From Pseudomonadota bacterium (GTDB taxonomy: Bacteria; Pseudomonadota; Gammaproteobacteria; Burkholderiales; Ferrovaceae): DNA of 38,470 bases. Each line of letters opens with the position of its first letter. Position 1 is the stretch's first letter. The stretch covers positions 1 through 38,470 of the forward strand of contig JAKBLB010000018.1 of assembly GCA_021832305.1 (NCBI GenBank), read 5' to 3'. Below the pieces are notes generated by a model. That model was not told where the DNA came from. It did no database searches and worked only from the letters and a program-made list of their open reading frames with translations. Shown here piece by piece: positions 1-8,109 of the stretch. The position numbers and the translations under genes were made by a program.

Positions 1-809
1 GCCAGCGCATCCAGTACGGGAATATTCTGGTTCTTCAGAACTTCGACCCCGGCCAGATCGCCCAATTCGAGGCGGGGCATGCCACAACATTTTTCCTGCG
101 TCACCCACCGGACAGGAATTTCATTGTGTTCAAGGATTTTCAGCAGATCCAAACCAATGCCCGGTTCATTGAAATTGGCATAACATGTAGTGAACAGCGC
201 CACTTTTCCCGGCGTGCGCACGCCCGGACGAGGCGTAAAGTTTTCGTTGGGTACGACACGTCGACGTAACGGAGGAGAAGCGTAGACCGGCAAAAGCCGG
301 TCCCGATGAATCCCCAGGGTATGATGCATGATCGTGCGTGCGAAACCGGATTGGTTGACCGCATTCACCACGTCCACCACGATGGGAATCGTCGCCAGTC
401 TGCCCAGGGCATCCGTACTGGCCAACAGTTTGTCGCGCCATCTGGTTTTACCTGCACGAAACTGGATGGCCTTGGCCCGCAGCATGGTATGAGGAAAATC
501 CAGATTGAAGGGGTGAGGGGGCGTATAGGGGCACTTGGTCATGTAGCACAGATCACAGAGATAACAGTGATCCACCACATCCCACATGACTTTGCTGGCA
601 ACCTCCTCGACCTTTCCAGAAGGCGTGGCATCCACGGCATCGAACAATAATGGGAAAGCCTGACACAAACTGAAACAACGGCGACACCCCTGACAAATGT
701 CAAAGATGCGGTTCATTTCCCCTTCAGTCTGCCCCCTGTCCCAAAAGTCGGCACCTTTCCAGGGCACCGGATGTCGAATGGGTGCTTCCAGATTACCTTC
801 GCCAGTCAT
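1..809 (-). CDS. CCG-type Fe-S oxidoreductase (GlpC/HdrD-like), 3' end outside window
   Basis: Reading down from an ATG at 809 gives 269 codons and no stop, so the C-terminus lies beyond the left edge. The N-terminal part has two ferredoxin-type cysteine clusters, C39-x2-C42-x2-C45-x3-C49 and C82-x2-C85-x2-C88-x4-C93-P, each suited to one [4Fe-4S] cluster. Further on, a TCYANF...KCCGMP segment is the first cysteine-rich (CCG) domain found in GlpC, heterodisulfide reductase subunit D and LutA relatives. Family knowledge suggests a soluble electron-transfer protein. It starts 16 bases after rubrerythrin stops, with AAGGAAG upstream of the ATG, so the two are almost certainly co-transcribed. It may carry electrons to the rubrerythrin, which lacks its own rubredoxin domain; that role is inference. 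The substrate is unknown and a second CCG domain cannot be seen here. Confidence 0.88.
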   Translation of the reverse strand, partial: MTGEGNLEAPIRHPVPWKGADFWDRGQTEGEMNRIFDICQGCRRCFSLCQAFPLLFDAVDATPSGKVEEVASKVMWDVVDHCYLCDLCYMTKCPYTPPHPFNLDFPHTMLRAKAIQFRAGKTRWRDKLLASTDALGRLATIPIVVDVVNAVNQSGFARTIMHHTLGIHRDRLLPVYASPPLRRRVVPNENFTPRPGVRTPGKVALFTTCYANFNEPGIGLDLLKILEHNEIPVRWVTQEKCCGMPRLELGDLAGVEVLKNQNIPVLDAL

Positions 810-825
810 GAATCTTCCTTATCGG

Positions 826-1245
826 TCAGTCCACCAGATTGTTCAAGGCCTGACTGAAACGATTGGCATGGGAGCGTTCCGCCTTGGCCAGCGTTTCAAA
901 CCAGTCGGCAATTTCGTCAAAGCCTTCCTCTCTGGCCACTTTGGCCATGCCAGGGTACATGTCTGTATACTCGTGGGTTTCCCCTTCGATGGCCGCTTTC
1001 AGATTCTGGCGACTGGACCCGATGGGTAATCCGGTGGCAGGATCCCCCACCGCTTCCATGTACTCCAGATGACCATGGGCATGCCCTGTCTCACCCTCGG
1101 CCGTGGAACGAAAAACAGCAGCGATATCATTTTGCCCTTCGACATCAGCCTTGGCTGCAAAATACAGGTAGCGTCGGTTGGCCTGGGACTCTCCGGAAAA
1201 AGCCGCTTTCAGATTTTCATGGGTTTGGGTACCTGCCAGTTTCAT
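826..1245 (-). CDS. rubrerythrin, diiron domain only
   Basis: This 139-residue protein is the four-helix diiron part of rubrerythrin, a cytoplasmic peroxide-reducing enzyme. The metal ligands are all visible: E19, E52-x2-H55, E89-x2-E92 and E123-x2-H126. Classical rubrerythrin is about 190 residues and ends in a rubredoxin domain with two CxxC pairs. That domain is absent here, so electrons must come from another protein, possibly the Fe-S oxidoreductase encoded directly downstream. The ATG at 1245 has AAAGGAG eight bases upstream. A strong promoter and a palindromic operator-like site precede it, which fits peroxide- or iron-responsive control. The family assignment is secure; the physiological partner is inferred. 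Confidence 0.95.
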   Translation of the reverse strand: MKLAGTQTHENLKAAFSGESQANRRYLYFAAKADVEGQNDIAAVFRSTAEGETGHAHGHLEYMEAVGDPATGLPIGSSRQNLKAAIEGETHEYTDMYPGMAKVAREEGFDEIADWFETLAKAERSHANRFSQALNNLVD

Positions 1246-1268
1246 GGTCTTGCTCCTTTGGTGAGAAA

Positions 1269-1283
1269 TTAGAATTAATCTAA
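1269..1283. promoter_or_regulatory. PerR/Fur-like 7-1-7 palindrome at the rubrerythrin promoter
   Basis: TTAGAATTAATCTAA is a 15-base inverted repeat with a single mismatched pair around the central base. It agrees with 11 of the 14 defined bases of the PerR box TTATAATNATTATAA. It lies about 4 to 18 bases downstream of the predicted transcription start and 23 bases before the rubrerythrin ATG, where a bound repressor would block initiation. PerR control of rubrerythrin is known in other bacteria; assigning this site to PerR, Fur or another regulator is inference. Confidence 0.5.
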
Positions 1284-1293
1284 ACCTGTGAAA

Positions 1294-1322
1294 ACTATAG
1301 GGCAGTACGGAACGCTTGTCAA
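1294..1322 (-). promoter_or_regulatory. sigma-70 promoter of the rubrerythrin operon
   Basis: On the minus strand TTGACA (1322-1317) is followed after exactly 17 bases by TATAGT (1299-1294). This is a perfect -35, a five-of-six -10 and ideal spacing, making it the best promoter match I found in the window. The predicted start is near 1287. The -35 box overlaps the last codons and stop of rppH, so the promoter is embedded in the upstream gene. Confidence 0.75.
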
Positions 1323-1804
1323 TCCTTTCGGGTCAACTCGAGAAACGAGGCCAGTTCCTCGAGAGCGGCCTGGTACACCGCGCGCTTGAATTCCACCACG
1401 CTTTCCATGGGGATCCAGTAGGTATTCCAGCGCCAATCATCGAACTCCGGTTGTTCCGAAGTTGCCAGTGAAACGTCCGAGTCGCTGCCCACCATGCGCA
1501 AAAGAAACCAGATTTGTTTCTGGCCCCGGTAATGGTTCCGCCAGTCTCGCCGCAACCATTGGGAGGGAACATCATAACGCAACCAGTCGCGGGTACGCCC
1601 CAGGATACGGACATGCTGGGGCAATAACCCGGTTTCCTCCGCCAATTCACGGTACATGGCCTGTTCGGGGGTCTCTCCCGCCTGAATCCCGCCCTGGGGA
1701 AATTGCCAGGCCTGCTGACGTACCCGTTTGGCCCAAAAAACTTCATTGTATTCATTGCATAGAATAATCCCGACATTGGGTCGGTAACCTTCCCGATCGA
1801 TCAT
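1319..1804 (-). CDS. rppH: RNA pyrophosphohydrolase RppH
   Basis: RppH removes pyrophosphate from triphosphorylated mRNA 5' ends and so triggers RNase E decay. The 161-residue product opens with the family signature [17 protein letters not shown]. It carries a complete Nudix box at residues 38-60 (GGIQAGE...REL.EETGL) with catalytic R52, E53, E56 and E57. Conserved GQKQIWFLL and EFDDWRW segments also match RppH. I chose the ATG at 1804 because it restores the canonical N-terminus; an in-frame TTG lies 18 bases upstream. It is the last gene of the que operon, 37 bases after queE. Its Shine-Dalgarno GGGGGA lies in an inverted repeat with the end of queE (see 1805-1852). The promoter of the next operon overlaps its 3' end. 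Confidence 0.95.
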   Translation of the reverse strand: MIDREGYRPNVGIILCNEYNEVFWAKRVRQQAWQFPQGGIQAGETPEQAMYRELAEETGLLPQHVRILGRTRDWLRYDVPSQWLRRDWRNHYRGQKQIWFLLRMVGSDSDVSLATSEQPEFDDWRWNTYWIPMESVVEFKRAVYQAALEELASFLELTRKD

Positions 1805-1852
1805 GCATCCCCCAACTGGCAAATCTCAAAGTATCATTCTATCAGGGGATGC
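1805..1852 (-). promoter_or_regulatory. inverted repeat able to mask the rppH ribosome binding site
   Basis: GCATCCCC in the last codons of queE (1852-1845) is perfectly complementary to GGGGATGC (1812-1805), which contains the rppH Shine-Dalgarno and abuts the ATG at 1804. The loop is 32 bases. In a queE-rppH transcript the 8-bp helix would hide the start site. A ribosome terminating at the queE stop (1844-1842) would open it. The pairing is directly visible; its role in translational coupling is inferred. Confidence 0.4.
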
Positions 1853-2489
1853 CCAACCATTTATGGATCTGCAAGGAAAGTTGCCAGCGCGGATGGGAAC
1901 GACAATAAGACAATGCGGTCTGCTCATGGCGCCGATCCCCCCCCTCATCCAGCGGTTGCAGCAGAAAATGACGGAAATTCAATGCCACGAATCGTTCCGG
2001 TGGACAATCTGCCTGCGGGTACACCAACTTCAATTCATCTCCCGTATGCACCTGCAAAGGTTCCGTGCCCTTGGGACTGACGCAGATCCAGTCGATTCCT
2101 GAAGGCGGGAGCACTGTCCCGTTGGTTTCCACGGCCACCCCAAATCCCCGTTCATGCAACGCGCCAATCAAACCTTCATCCACCTGCAACAAGGGTTCCC
2201 CCCCTGTCAATACGACCCAGCGTCGCATTCTGTCCTCCACCGCCACACTATCCTCCCAGCAACGTTCGATCACGCTGGCCAAGGCCTGTGCAGAATCGAA
2301 CTTCCCTCCGCCCTCGCCCTCAGTCCCCAAAAAATCCGTATCACAAAACCTGCAACGTGCTTGTGCACGATCCTCTGCCCGGCCACTCCACAAATTGCAA
2401 CCGGCAAAACGGCAAAAAACAGCCACGCGTCCCGTATGGCAACCTTCCCCCTGAAGAGTCAGGAAGATCTCTTTGACAGTGTAGGTCAT
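1842..2489 (-). CDS. queE: 7-carboxy-7-deazaguanine synthase QueE (radical SAM)
   Basis: QueE converts 6-carboxytetrahydropterin to 7-carboxy-7-deazaguanine in queuosine precursor synthesis. The 215-residue protein opens with YTVKEIFLTLQGEG, typical of the family. It has the expanded radical-SAM motif C31-x14-C46-x2-C49, in place of the usual Cx3Cx2C, which is found in one QueE subtype. LTGGEPLLQ (around residues 94-102) is the SAM-binding GGE segment, followed by VETNGT and VSPKG. The gene follows the QueD-like gene by three bases and precedes rppH, completing a queC-queD-queE order. All catalytic motifs are intact. Confidence 0.96.
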   Translation of the reverse strand: MTYTVKEIFLTLQGEGCHTGRVAVFCRFAGCNLWSGRAEDRAQARCRFCDTDFLGTEGEGGGKFDSAQALASVIERCWEDSVAVEDRMRRWVVLTGGEPLLQVDEGLIGALHERGFGVAVETNGTVLPPSGIDWICVSPKGTEPLQVHTGDELKLVYPQADCPPERFVALNFRHFLLQPLDEGGDRRHEQTALSYCRSHPRWQLSLQIHKWLGIP

Positions 2490-2492
2490 AAT

Positions 2493-3515
2493 CTACCGAA
2501 CGGGACCCGTCATGGGTAAAGTCCAGATCTTTCCAGAACCGGGGGTGTCATACAGATCCAGCCGATCCAGAGTGGGCAGCAAGGAACGGGTGCGCGCCAG
2601 GACCCAGTCGAGCAGAGCCAGGGTGGTTCCCGCCGGAATCTTGTCATGCAGCGGCTGGTGATCCAATTCACGGTACAGGGGGTCAAACAGGCGTTTGACC
2701 TCGCCAAAATCCTGGGTCCAGCCCATCATTTCGTCCAGAGGCGCAGAAAGCCCCAGGCGCAAGCGATAGGTATGTCCCCACAGTGCCCCCTCAGGAGAGC
2801 GCAGGGCACTGTCGAAACTTTGTTCCTTCCAGATGCGATAGCGGGTACCATCAAAAGAACTGCCGCTGGAAGCGGTTTCATACACGGCGACTTGAGTCAG
2901 TGCCTGTCCCTGAGCCTGCAAACGTGACCAGATCCAACCGGCCAAAATTTCCGAGGTCGGAATATCCAGACCACTCAGTTCGTTCAGGCAACGTCCGTGC
3001 AAACGGGCATGCAGCCCCTCCCATCGGGTTTTCAACTGCGCGGCCTGACCCTCCCAGGGAAAAAACAACACAACTTCGAATCCATGTCCATGCAGACGAC
3101 CACATTTATGTCCGGCAGGCACATTGGGAAGAAAATGCGCCGACTCGAAACGATCGCGCATCCATCCATGCAATCGTCCCATCGTGTCGCGCACCACCCC
3201 TCGCCAAGGGCCAGATGCCAAATATCCGTGACTGCCCGGAGCCAAATCCAGACGATCTTCGATCCAATGCCAGATCTCTGCATCATGCCGTTGGGAGAAC
3301 AGCACATCGAGATCCTGGTAATCCAGTTGCTCCACCACATTGCTCAGCAGATCACCCAATTGCCCACTGCTGCTCTCCCCACGCAGGGGATCGCATACCT
3401 CCACCCGGAAACTGTGGCCATGACGACGTTGCAAACGCGGGTCCATCGCTCCGATCACCTGCCGGGAAGCCTCGAAACCACGAGCCTGCCAGTCATGATA
3501 CGCCCCTGCTTTCAT
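2493..3515 (-). CDS. queD: 6-carboxytetrahydropterin synthase-like protein with three T-fold modules
   Basis: QueD makes 6-carboxytetrahydropterin from dihydroneopterin triphosphate and is normally about 120 residues. This protein has 340 and reads as three QueD/PTPS-like modules. Module 1 (about 1-105) keeps the H32-G-H34 zinc pair, but the first zinc histidine is replaced (FEASRQ). Module 2 (about 118-222) has all zinc histidines (H127, H142, H144), the catalytic cysteine C138 and E213, but its LDHxxLND motif is degraded to LHGRCLNEL. Module 3 (about 226-335) has lost two of the zinc histidines and the cysteine (ALWGHTY) but keeps DFGEVKRLF and ELDHQPLHD with D285 and H286. The active site therefore seems to be assembled from parts of different modules. 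The ATG overlaps the queC stop (ATGA). QueD activity is inferred from motifs and from queC and queE on either side. Confidence 0.85.
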   Translation of the reverse strand: MKAGAYHDWQARGFEASRQVIGAMDPRLQRRHGHSFRVEVCDPLRGESSSGQLGDLLSNVVEQLDYQDLDVLFSQRHDAEIWHWIEDRLDLAPGSHGYLASGPWRGVVRDTMGRLHGWMRDRFESAHFLPNVPAGHKCGRLHGHGFEVVLFFPWEGQAAQLKTRWEGLHARLHGRCLNELSGLDIPTSEILAGWIWSRLQAQGQALTQVAVYETASSGSSFDGTRYRIWKEQSFDSALRSPEGALWGHTYRLRLGLSAPLDEMMGWTQDFGEVKRLFDPLYRELDHQPLHDKIPAGTTLALLDWVLARTRSLLPTLDRLDLYDTPGSGKIWTLPMTGPVR

Positions 3516-4213
3516 GCCGTGATACCCGCGTAACGTATCTCCAAAGGATCCGGCACCCCCACCTGGGCAAATCCGCGGGCCCGCAACAGACAGGCATCAC
3601 AATGTCCGCAAGGGCGTCCCTCAAACCCCGGGTCATAACAACTGGTGGTCAGGGCATAATCCACGCCCAAGGCCAATCCCTGCCGAATGATGTCAGCCTT
3701 GGTCAGATTCAGAAGCGGCGCATGGAGAGTCAGGGGTGCGCCCTCAACCGCCCGACGAGTCGCCAGATTGGCCATCCGTTCGAAGGCGTTCAGATATTCC
3801 GGACGACAGTCCGGATAACCGCTGTAGTCCAGGGCATTGACCCCGATGAACAGGTCCGACACCCCAAGCACCTCTGCCCACGCCAGCGCAAAAGACAGAA
3901 AAATGGTATTACGGGCAGGCACATAAGTCACCGGGATGGCCTGTGCCTGATCGAGATCGCGATCCTTGGGAACCTCCTGTGTGGTCGTCAGGGCCGATCC
4001 CCCTATCGCGCGCAGATCGATATTGACCACGGAATGGTCGATCACTCCGGGTTGGAGGGCAAGATGCCGGGCGCAGTCCAATTCATGAGCGTGACGCTGG
4101 CCATAGGAAAAACTCATGGCGTACACGCCAAAACCCTGTTGGCGCGCCATCGCCAGTACAGTGGCCGAATCCAGACCACCACTCAGCAGGATGACAGCGT
4201 TTCGTCCTGCCAT
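3512..4213 (-). CDS. queC: 7-cyano-7-deazaguanine synthase QueC
   Basis: QueC is an ATP-dependent enzyme converting 7-carboxy-7-deazaguanine to preQ0. The 233-residue protein has the PP-loop SGGLDS (residues 11-16) and [18 protein letters not shown]. It ends with the zinc-binding cysteine set TSCYDP...PCGHCDAC. I start it at the ATG at 4213, where the A is shared with the TGA of the upstream GGDEF gene (TGATG). An in-frame upstream start would add 11 non-conserved residues. It ends in an ATGA overlap with the QueD-like gene. There is no leader that could hold a preQ1 riboswitch directly upstream. Confidence 0.96.
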   Translation of the reverse strand: MAGRNAVILLSGGLDSATVLAMARQQGFGVYAMSFSYGQRHAHELDCARHLALQPGVIDHSVVNIDLRAIGGSALTTTQEVPKDRDLDQAQAIPVTYVPARNTIFLSFALAWAEVLGVSDLFIGVNALDYSGYPDCRPEYLNAFERMANLATRRAVEGAPLTLHAPLLNLTKADIIRQGLALGVDYALTTSCYDPGFEGRPCGHCDACLLRARGFAQVGVPDPLEIRYAGITA

Positions 4214-5448
4214 CAGGCGAGTTTCCGAATCACTTCGGCAAGGCAAGTCTTTCCTTTGCCCGAACGTTTGGCCTGATACATGGCCCGATCTGCCGCCAGC
4301 AGCAATTCATTGGGAGTCATCCCGTGTAACGGAAATAATGCCGCCCCCACGCTGGCACCCAAGCGACAGGTCTGTTGATCCAGAAGCATGGGTTGCGAAA
4401 TCGCCTCGATCAACCGGGCACCCAACTTCAAAGCATCCTCCACAGTAACCTCGGCCGTAGAGAGAACCACAAATTCATCGCCCCCGAGGCGCGCCACAAA
4501 TCCCGTTTTCCCTACCACTTCCCGCAAGCGTCCGGCCACGATCACCAAGGCTTGGTCTCCCGCCTCATGATGCAGGGTATCGTTGATCGGTTTGAAACCA
4601 TCCAGATCCAGAAAAAACAGGCCGTACGTCCGGGCCTGCCCATGCAGGCGCCCATGGATGTCATGAAAATGAGGGCGGTTGGGCAAACCAGTCAAGGAAT
4701 CGTGCAGCGCCAGAAAGTCGATGCGCTGGCGTGCCGCTTCTTCTTCAGAGACATCCCGCACCATTCCGATGACCAAATTACCTTGCTGGCGTTTCACTTC
4801 TGTCAAAGCCACCCTCATGGGAAAAACCTCTCCTGACACCCGCAAACCCAGAACCCGCTCGTCCTGCACGCCCTGTACCGCAGATATTCCGCTCCATTGG
4901 TGGGGTACGCCCCCCCCTCTTTCCGAGATCAGACGAGTCACTTTTTTTCCCACCATGTGGGTCGCGGGGTAGCCAAAAATCTTTTCTGCCGACTTATTAT
5001 AACTTTGCACTGTACCCGCTTCATCGGTGGTGATGATGGCTTCGAACGCATTGTCCAGAATGGCGAAAAGGCTATCCTGCAAAGTGGCAATGCGTTGCAT
5101 GGAACGCATGCGTGCCTCCAATACTTCGAACACCACAGGCTTGATGAGATAATCATCGGCCCCGGCATCCAGAGTGGACACGATTTCCTCCTTGGCCGAC
5201 AAGGAAGTCATGATCATGACGGGAACCCAGCGTGTCCCCGTCATGGCCTTGATCCGTCGGGTTGCTTCCACCCCATCCATTTCCGGCATGATCACATCCA
5301 TCAGTACCAGATCGGGCACCCGCGCCTGATAAGCCTCGACGGCCAAACGGCCATTCTGGACATAGGTCACTTCGTGGCCCTGCTGTTCCATGAACCGCTG
5401 AATCGGCAACGAAGCCGCGCGCGAATCATCGACGAGGAGAACGTGCAT
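4213..5448 (-). CDS. response regulator with receiver, PAS and GGDEF domains (diguanylate cyclase)
   Basis: The 411-residue protein has three domains. Residues 1-118 are a receiver with acidic D7 and D8, phosphoacceptor D51, T81 and K103. Residues about 122-235 are a PAS sensor domain ([15 protein letters not shown]...GMVRDVSE). Residues about 243-411 are a GGDEF domain starting [15 protein letters not shown], with intact GGDEF at 322-326. An active diguanylate cyclase making c-di-GMP is expected. The allosteric I-site (RxxD before GGDEF) is absent: KTGF occupies that place. No histidine kinase gene is adjacent. It is the first gene of the queC-queD-queE-rppH operon and is joined to queC by a one-base TGATG overlap. 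Its target process is unknown; the PilZ gene in the same window is a possible effector. Confidence 0.93.
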   Translation of the reverse strand: MHVLLVDDSRAASLPIQRFMEQQGHEVTYVQNGRLAVEAYQARVPDLVLMDVIMPEMDGVEATRRIKAMTGTRWVPVMIMTSLSAKEEIVSTLDAGADDYLIKPVVFEVLEARMRSMQRIATLQDSLFAILDNAFEAIITTDEAGTVQSYNKSAEKIFGYPATHMVGKKVTRLISERGGGVPHQWSGISAVQGVQDERVLGLRVSGEVFPMRVALTEVKRQQGNLVIGMVRDVSEEEAARQRIDFLALHDSLTGLPNRPHFHDIHGRLHGQARTYGLFFLDLDGFKPINDTLHHEAGDQALVIVAGRLREVVGKTGFVARLGGDEFVVLSTAEVTVEDALKLGARLIEAISQPMLLDQQTCRLGASVGAALFPLHGMTPNELLLAADRAMYQAKRSGKGKTCLAEVIRKLA

Positions 5449-5490
5449 GCTGGTTCACTCCTGAGTGCATACCATTGTGAAGTGACGCAC

Positions 5491-5517
5491 ATTGTAAAAC
5501 ATTCCTCGATTGCTCAA
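5491..5517 (-). promoter_or_regulatory. possible promoter of the GGDEF-que-rppH operon
   Basis: Minus-strand TTGAGC (5517-5512) and TACAAT (5496-5491) lie in the 94-base gap between the PLP gene stop (5543) and the GGDEF start (5448). The spacer is only 15 bases, shorter than ideal, so the call is weak. No clear hairpin terminator was seen in the gap, and read-through from the flgA operon is possible. Confidence 0.3.
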
Positions 5518-5542
5518 CCAATTTTCGAGTGGTCCTGCCTAC

Positions 5543-6874
5543 CTATCCGATATGTGCGGCCTCGGCCACGGTCCGATCGAGCAATTCCAGACATCGATCC
5601 AGGGTTTGTGCCATACGATCGTCGGAAGGCGTTTCCAGCCAGGGGATCAGGAGACGCGCGCCCAGACAGAGACGCAAAGCCCAACGCTCATGTTCGCGTC
5701 CATCACCCAGCCGGACCGGTTGCCCCCAACGTCCCCGCACGCCGGACCCGGCCTGAGGCAAACGCCGATAAAGCGCCTCCAGAGCGCACCGTTCCAAAGG
5801 CTTTCCTGCGGGTCCGCATACTTCAAAGGGGAAAATGGTGGGGTAACCATCCCACAGTTCCGGATCACCGCCCCGCTCCAGTCCTGGCATGGATTCCAGG
5901 GTCACGGCAGGCCAGCGTCCGACCTGCTGTTCCAGCGCCACCTGAAAGCGTGCCAGATATCGTCCCAATCTCTCTTTTGGAACGACAGACCAGCGTTTCA
6001 TTTCTGCCAGAGCCGCGACCCAGCGCAACAGAGCGCCCATCCCCAATACCTGTTCATTCTTTCTGAAGTTCTTGTAAAAGGCGTGGGCGTACAACAATGC
6101 CCCTGAAAAAGGGGGACCTCCGACAAATTTTGATCCCGTAATGGCCACCGACCAACCCCAATCCAGATAATCCTTTATCCTCGACCAGGCCACGCGTAAC
6201 TGACAAGCATCCACCAATACATGAAGTTGTTCCGGATAACGGGAGAGCATCTGCCGTGTGCCCTCCACGCCCGGAACCACCTGCCCCGTCTTGGTTCCAT
6301 CCGTCAGCACCAGCAACACCTGCCTGCCTGCCTTCAACCAATGAACCACCTGACCCCAATACAACTTATCCCGCAACGCTGCAGGAATCAATTCCCCGCT
6401 CTCCGTACGCACCGGCAAGGATATGACCTCTGCAGCCGTGCAACCCAAGACATTCCGGAGCACTTCAGGGACCCGACTCCCGGTCTCGCTGTCCTGACAC
6501 AGGATCAGGACGGGAGTTTGCATGCGCCCCAGCAGATGCCGCCCCCCCTCGCCCAATGCCCCGCTTCCCGACGAATACAGGTTCGCCCCATAATGAGCCG
6601 CATCGAGCCCCATGACCTGTAACAATTCCCCGGTCAGGATTTCCTGGATCTGGCGCTGATCCGGGTTTTCTGCCACCGTGGGCCACCATTGTCGCAAAAC
6701 CTGAAAACTCATCTGCGACAGAGCGGAAGCTGTAGCCGAACCCCATTCTCCTACCTCATCCTGAGGAAAGGGAGGTATTCCGTAAGCATTGACCCCGGTC
6801 CGGGGGTCGAGGTGCAGACGCGGATCGGCATCTTCTGCCAACAAACACGCAATGCGCCGGTCGGTTACCCGCAT
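5543..6874 (-). CDS. PLP-dependent enzyme of the class V aminotransferase/cysteine desulfurase-like fold, unknown substrate
   Basis: This 443-residue protein has the layout of a fold-type I PLP enzyme. YSSGSGALGEGGRHLL (about 100-115) fits the phosphate-binding loop. LVDACQLR (about 220-227) gives the pyridine-binding aspartate D222 and a stacking Q225. AITGSKFVGGPPFSGALL (about 244-261) places K249 as the likely Schiff-base lysine, much like cysteine desulfurases and selenocysteine lyases. The N-terminal DPRLHLDPRTGVNAYG is distinctive but I cannot tie it to a characterised enzyme. No obvious catalytic-loop cysteine of a desulfurase is visible, so another reaction is possible. It is the last gene of the flgA-HDOD-decarboxylase-ATP-grasp operon, eight bases after the ATP-grasp gene. 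Fold confidence is good; function is unknown. Confidence 0.75.
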   Translation of the reverse strand: MRVTDRRIACLLAEDADPRLHLDPRTGVNAYGIPPFPQDEVGEWGSATASALSQMSFQVLRQWWPTVAENPDQRQIQEILTGELLQVMGLDAAHYGANLYSSGSGALGEGGRHLLGRMQTPVLILCQDSETGSRVPEVLRNVLGCTAAEVISLPVRTESGELIPAALRDKLYWGQVVHWLKAGRQVLLVLTDGTKTGQVVPGVEGTRQMLSRYPEQLHVLVDACQLRVAWSRIKDYLDWGWSVAITGSKFVGGPPFSGALLYAHAFYKNFRKNEQVLGMGALLRWVAALAEMKRWSVVPKERLGRYLARFQVALEQQVGRWPAVTLESMPGLERGGDPELWDGYPTIFPFEVCGPAGKPLERCALEALYRRLPQAGSGVRGRWGQPVRLGDGREHERWALRLCLGARLLIPWLETPSDDRMAQTLDRCLELLDRTVAEAAHIG

Positions 6875-6882
6875 CTTTTTTC

Positions 6883-8109
6883 TCAGACTGATGCGGCGCT
6901 CGGCAGGCCTGGAGCAGTATGGCGAGCGTCCTCGAGCATCTGGCGAAAAGCCTGAAATACTTTCTGTATGACAGGTCGCTTGTAGGGAAAGAGTTCCACG
7001 GGATCCATGCCATGGACCACGGCACTGCTGTCCGCTTCAAAAATCAACAATCGCCCATCCTGCAATTCGGCACAATCCAGTACCACATAGTCCAAACCCA
7101 GTGCACGCTGCACGAGAGCCAACGAGTCAGCCTGGCGTCGGGCAAAGCCAGATTCAAAGTGTTCCATGAAGTGGGCTTCTTCCGCCCTTTTCTGCTCGGA
7201 ACCCTCCATCCCTCCATTCAGGTAATGAACCATCCAATGGTCAGAAATGGCCAGATGACTGGCAAAGGGGACACCCTTCACCAAAGCGATTCGGTATTTC
7301 CGGAATAAACCATCAGAACTGCGGTAATCCACAAAGGGAGAAACAAAAAAAGCCCCCTCTTCATTCTGCGCCAGATAGTCACGCCAGCCTTCCATGTCGT
7401 CGATCTTCATGAGCCCTGTACCCGCATGGGAATCGATAGGGCGAACGATCACCGGATAAGCCCCCCATTTTTCCCGACCAAAGGCATGCTCTTCCTGTGC
7501 CCACACTTCCAGGCTATGTCTCTCGACTCGTTGAGCCATGGGCGCCACAACCCCCGGAATTCCTGCCAGGGTCAGAGCCACCCCGTCCCGCGTCAGTCCG
7601 GCGATCCGCGCCGGATGATTGAGCACGGGTCGAGGCCAATGAACCAGGGCCTGTCCCAGAGCCCGAAGCAGGGGAAGCGTTTGTTCGGATTCTCCCACTG
7701 CCACCATGGCCACATCGTGTTCCGGTATCTGCGAAGGGAAAAGCAGTTCGGGAGAAATGAATAACTGATGCAACTCGATGTCCGAATCCTCCACCAGAAA
7801 TTCCAGTGGCGTATTGGCATTCAACTCTCCGGGAACCATCAGAGCCAGCAAACGCAGGGCAGGGGTCCGGGTTGCGGGCAATACATAGGTCTGTCGTTGG
7901 CGCAAAGCCTGCATCTGCAGGTCCCGCGCCATTTCGTGAAATCCTCGCAGATGCAAAAGGATGGCCAGATCCAGCAACACCTCCGCCCCCCCTTCATGGG
8001 GAGGGCGAGAGGCACGTTGAATCAGTTCCTGCCCCAGTTCCGTCAGATCTTCCCCGTGGTAAGTGCGCGTCATCAACCGCGCCAAACCATGATATGTGAC
8101 TGGATTCAT
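6883..8109 (-). CDS. ATP-grasp ligase with N-terminal helical domain, unknown substrate
   Basis: The 408-residue protein begins with a helical, TPR-like stretch (about 1-75). A pre-ATP-grasp segment follows, with NANTPLEFLVEDSDIELHQ and PEHDVAMVAVGES. The ATP-grasp domain runs from about 215 to 385. YPVIVRPIDSHAGTGLMKI is the nucleotide-binding lysine/arginine and glycine-rich loop region, and LLIFEADSSAVVH carries the acidic metal ligands. The nearest known relatives are RimK/glutathione-synthetase-like carboxylate-amine ligases, which join an acyl phosphate to an amine. Its start overlaps the decarboxylase stop (ATGA), implying equimolar expression. A role in coupling an amine made by the decarboxylase is attractive but is inference. 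I recognise similar proteins only as uncharacterised ATP-grasp proteins. Confidence 0.8.
   Translation of the reverse strand: MNPVTYHGLARLMTRTYHGEDLTELGQELIQRASRPPHEGGAEVLLDLAILLHLRGFHEMARDLQMQALRQRQTYVLPATRTPALRLLALMVPGELNANTPLEFLVEDSDIELHQLFISPELLFPSQIPEHDVAMVAVGESEQTLPLLRALGQALVHWPRPVLNHPARIAGLTRDGVALTLAGIPGVVAPMAQRVERHSLEVWAQEEHAFGREKWGAYPVIVRPIDSHAGTGLMKIDDMEGWRDYLAQNEEGAFFVSPFVDYRSSDGLFRKYRIALVKGVPFASHLAISDHWMVHYLNGGMEGSEQKRAEEAHFMEHFESGFARRQADSLALVQRALGLDYVVLDCAELQDGRLLIFEADSSAVVHGMDPVELFPYKRPVIQKVFQAFRQMLEDARHTAPGLPSAASV

Noticed and set aside
2783-4276. Long plus-strand open frame of 497 codons
   Set aside because: It lies opposite the queD-like and queC genes, has an odd composition rich in H, R and P, and shows no family motifs; it is a shadow frame.
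4214-4300. preQ1 riboswitch before queC
   Set aside because: queC shares a base with the upstream GGDEF stop, so there is no untranslated leader, and no pseudoknot-like structure was apparent.
4897-6066. Plus-strand open frame of 389 codons
   Set aside because: It is antisense to the GGDEF and PLP genes, whose motifs are clear, and has no recognisable domain.
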